Positions 5,891 to 7,033 of a stretch of 7,033 nucleotides of DNA are shown here, piece after piece. This stretch comes from an uncultured Bacteroidales bacterium. GTDB lineage: Bacteria > Bacteroidota > Bacteroidia > Bacteroidales > Paludibacteraceae. The position numbers and the translations under genes are program-made. Position 1 is the stretch's first letter. Each line of letters opens with the position of its first letter. The DNA lies in the NCBI GenBank assembly GCA_946619625.1, contig CAMOMF010000105.1, positions 1 to 7,033 of the forward strand, read 5' to 3'. The notes under the pieces were generated by a model. The model was not told the DNA's origin and did no database searches. It saw only the letters and a list, made by a program, of their open reading frames with translations.

Positions 5891-7033
5891 TCATTGAACA
5901 ATTAATATATTTGTTTTCTGCCTTTTCTTAATAATATACGCGCCGTGCGCGCAAGGGATAGTGTTGCCCATGAACATGCCATTGGGGGCGAACACTTCTG
6001 TCACTTCGGTATCATCGGATATTGTTGCCTCTAAGGCGGATTGCCCCATAGTGATGCGAATGGATGCACGTGCAGACTTGTTGCCTGCCATATCCTCCGA
6101 CTCCACCTCCAATAGGTAAGTCTTGCCCTTTTCCAATCCGGCAAAAGTGCAGGTACAACTCGTTGTGCGCCTATATGCCTCACCGTCCAAATAGGTGGTG
6201 TAGCGGCGTATACCCACATTATCTTCCGAGGGGTTCCACGTAAGGGTGACACTGTTATTGCTTTGCACCACCTGCAATCCCTCCGGCACAGAAGGGGCGG
6301 TCAGGTCTGTCGTTTGTGCCTGAATAAGAGCGATATCCGAGGTGTCCTTGCTGTTCACCGCTGCCACCGATAGTGTATAGGCAGTGTAGGCTTGCAGCGC
6401 ACGGAACGTGTAGATGGTGTCCGAAGTAACGGTTTCTTCGGTACTGTCAATAGATAATAGGTACGCCTCGGCATTCTCTACAGGCGACCAGCAAAGTGTC
6501 AGGCTGTCCTCGCCTGCAGACAGGATTCGCAGGTTGTTGGGACGCGACAGTTCCTGTACATCCGCATCGCAGACGGCAAGTCGGTCCAAACAGAAATACA
6601 CAGCGGTATTGGCACCATACAAAGCGTCCGTATCACTCGTTTCCATCGTGAAAAAGATTGCACTTACAGTACCCAGCGCGCGCAGGTCCATGTACTGCCA
6701 TTCGCTGCTCTGCACCAGTTTGCCGCCGGTGTACGTCGCCAAGAGCAACCGTGCCGTAGTACCAACGGGGTGCCCCTCGGCATCCAGTCCATGCGCCACC
6801 AAGGCAAAATAGTCGCCCTCTTTACTGAAAGCACTGGCAAAACCGTCCCCATTGATATTTCCGTAATAGGGCCAGGGGTGATTGCAAATCCATACGCCAA
6901 GCGGTTTATATACATTGTCCTTGAAATCCACGCGCACGCTGTAGTAGTCCGGCGTAATCTGTTCGGCAAAAAAGCCCCAATACGCCACCATGTACGGCGT
7001 CCCTGGTACGGTTCTACCCGCACTGTCCACACC
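5891..7033 (-). CDS. DUF4465-FN3-FN3 exported protein with T9SS-like tail; 5' end outside window
   Basis: The frame is open to the right edge (Gly codon at 7033-7031, then Val coded by GTG at 7030), so the true start and any signal peptide lie outside. TGA at 5893-5891 ends it. Counting from 7030 as residue 1, residues 1-155 are the C-terminal two thirds of a DUF4465 domain: NGDGFASAF, EGDYFALVAHGLDAEG, WQYMDLRALGTVSAIFFTME and YGANTAVYFCLDRLAV match, block by block, the DUF4465 region of the downstream 1320-aa protein. Residues about 162-240 and 245-327 are two fibronectin type III domains (NLRILSAGEDSLTLCWSPV; TAPSVPEGLQVVQSNNSVTL followed by TWNPSEDNVGIRRY). Residues 338-379 form a short tail with VFAPNGMFMG, GAYIIKK and ILIVQ, which is the pattern of a type IX secretion (Por) type A sorting domain in compact form. 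The gap to the next gene is 14 nt with no terminator, so the two are likely co-transcribed. A cell-surface binding role is inferred; no catalytic residues are evident. Confidence 0.85.
   Translation of the reverse strand, partial: GVDSAGRTVPGTPYMVAYWGFFAEQITPDYYSVRVDFKDNVYKPLGVWICNHPWPYYGNINGDGFASAFSKEGDYFALVAHGLDAEGHPVGTTARLLLATYTGGKLVQSSEWQYMDLRALGTVSAIFFTMETSDTDALYGANTAVYFCLDRLAVCDADVQELSRPNNLRILSAGEDSLTLCWSPVENAEAYLLSIDSTEETVTSDTIYTFRALQAYTAYTLSVAAVNSKDTSDIALIQAQTTDLTAPSVPEGLQVVQSNNSVTLTWNPSEDNVGIRRYTTYLDGEAYRRTTSCTCTFAGLEKGKTYLLEVESEDMAGNKSARASIRITMGQSALEATISDDTEVTEVFAPNGMFMGNTIPCAHGAYIIKKRQKTNILIVQ

Noticed and set aside
7028..7030. GTG at 7030 as the start codon of the right-hand gene
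   Set aside because: The frame stays open to the window edge and the codon falls in the middle of a DUF4465 domain, with no signal peptide after it. It is an internal valine; the gene starts outside the window.

Overview
The window looks like a piece of a Bacteroidales-type (Bacteroidota) chromosome of medium GC content. The evidence is a TAnnTTTG-type -7 promoter box, start codons without Shine-Dalgarno sequences, an SPII lipoprotein signal, a Bacteroidetes-style porin, DUF4465 domains and type IX-secretion-like C-terminal tails. Genus cannot be fixed from sequence alone. All four real genes read on the minus strand, so they are met right to left in transcription order. Long open frames on the plus strand are antisense shadows.

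Right half (1914-7033): two adjacent exported proteins separated by only 14 nt, most likely one transcription unit. The first (5891-7033, its start lies outside the window) is a DUF4465-like domain followed by two fibronectin type III domains and a short C-terminal tail resembling a T9SS sorting signal. The second (1914-5876, 1320 aa) is complete. It has a signal peptide, several beta-sandwich modules including a Big_2-like one, a GLUG-like beta-helical stretch, a second DUF4465 domain and a different kind of short C-terminal tail. A hairpin terminator (1859-1890) closes this unit.

Left half (1-1843): a new unit starts at a clear Bacteroidetes promoter (1813-1843). It encodes a 504-aa outer-membrane beta-barrel protein (271-1785), then, after a 121-nt gap holding degenerate 8-bp tandem repeats and an inverted repeat, the N-terminus of a lipoprotein (1-149, cut by the window edge) that resembles imelysin-family proteins.

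Taken together, the window encodes cell-envelope proteins only: two secreted or surface DUF4465 proteins, a porin and a lipoprotein. A role in capture and uptake of a scarce nutrient is a reasonable inference (corrinoid for the DUF4465 pair, iron or another metal for the porin and imelysin-like pair), but no substrate is shown by the sequence. I see no CRISPR array, transposase, tRNA, rRNA or riboswitch in the window.
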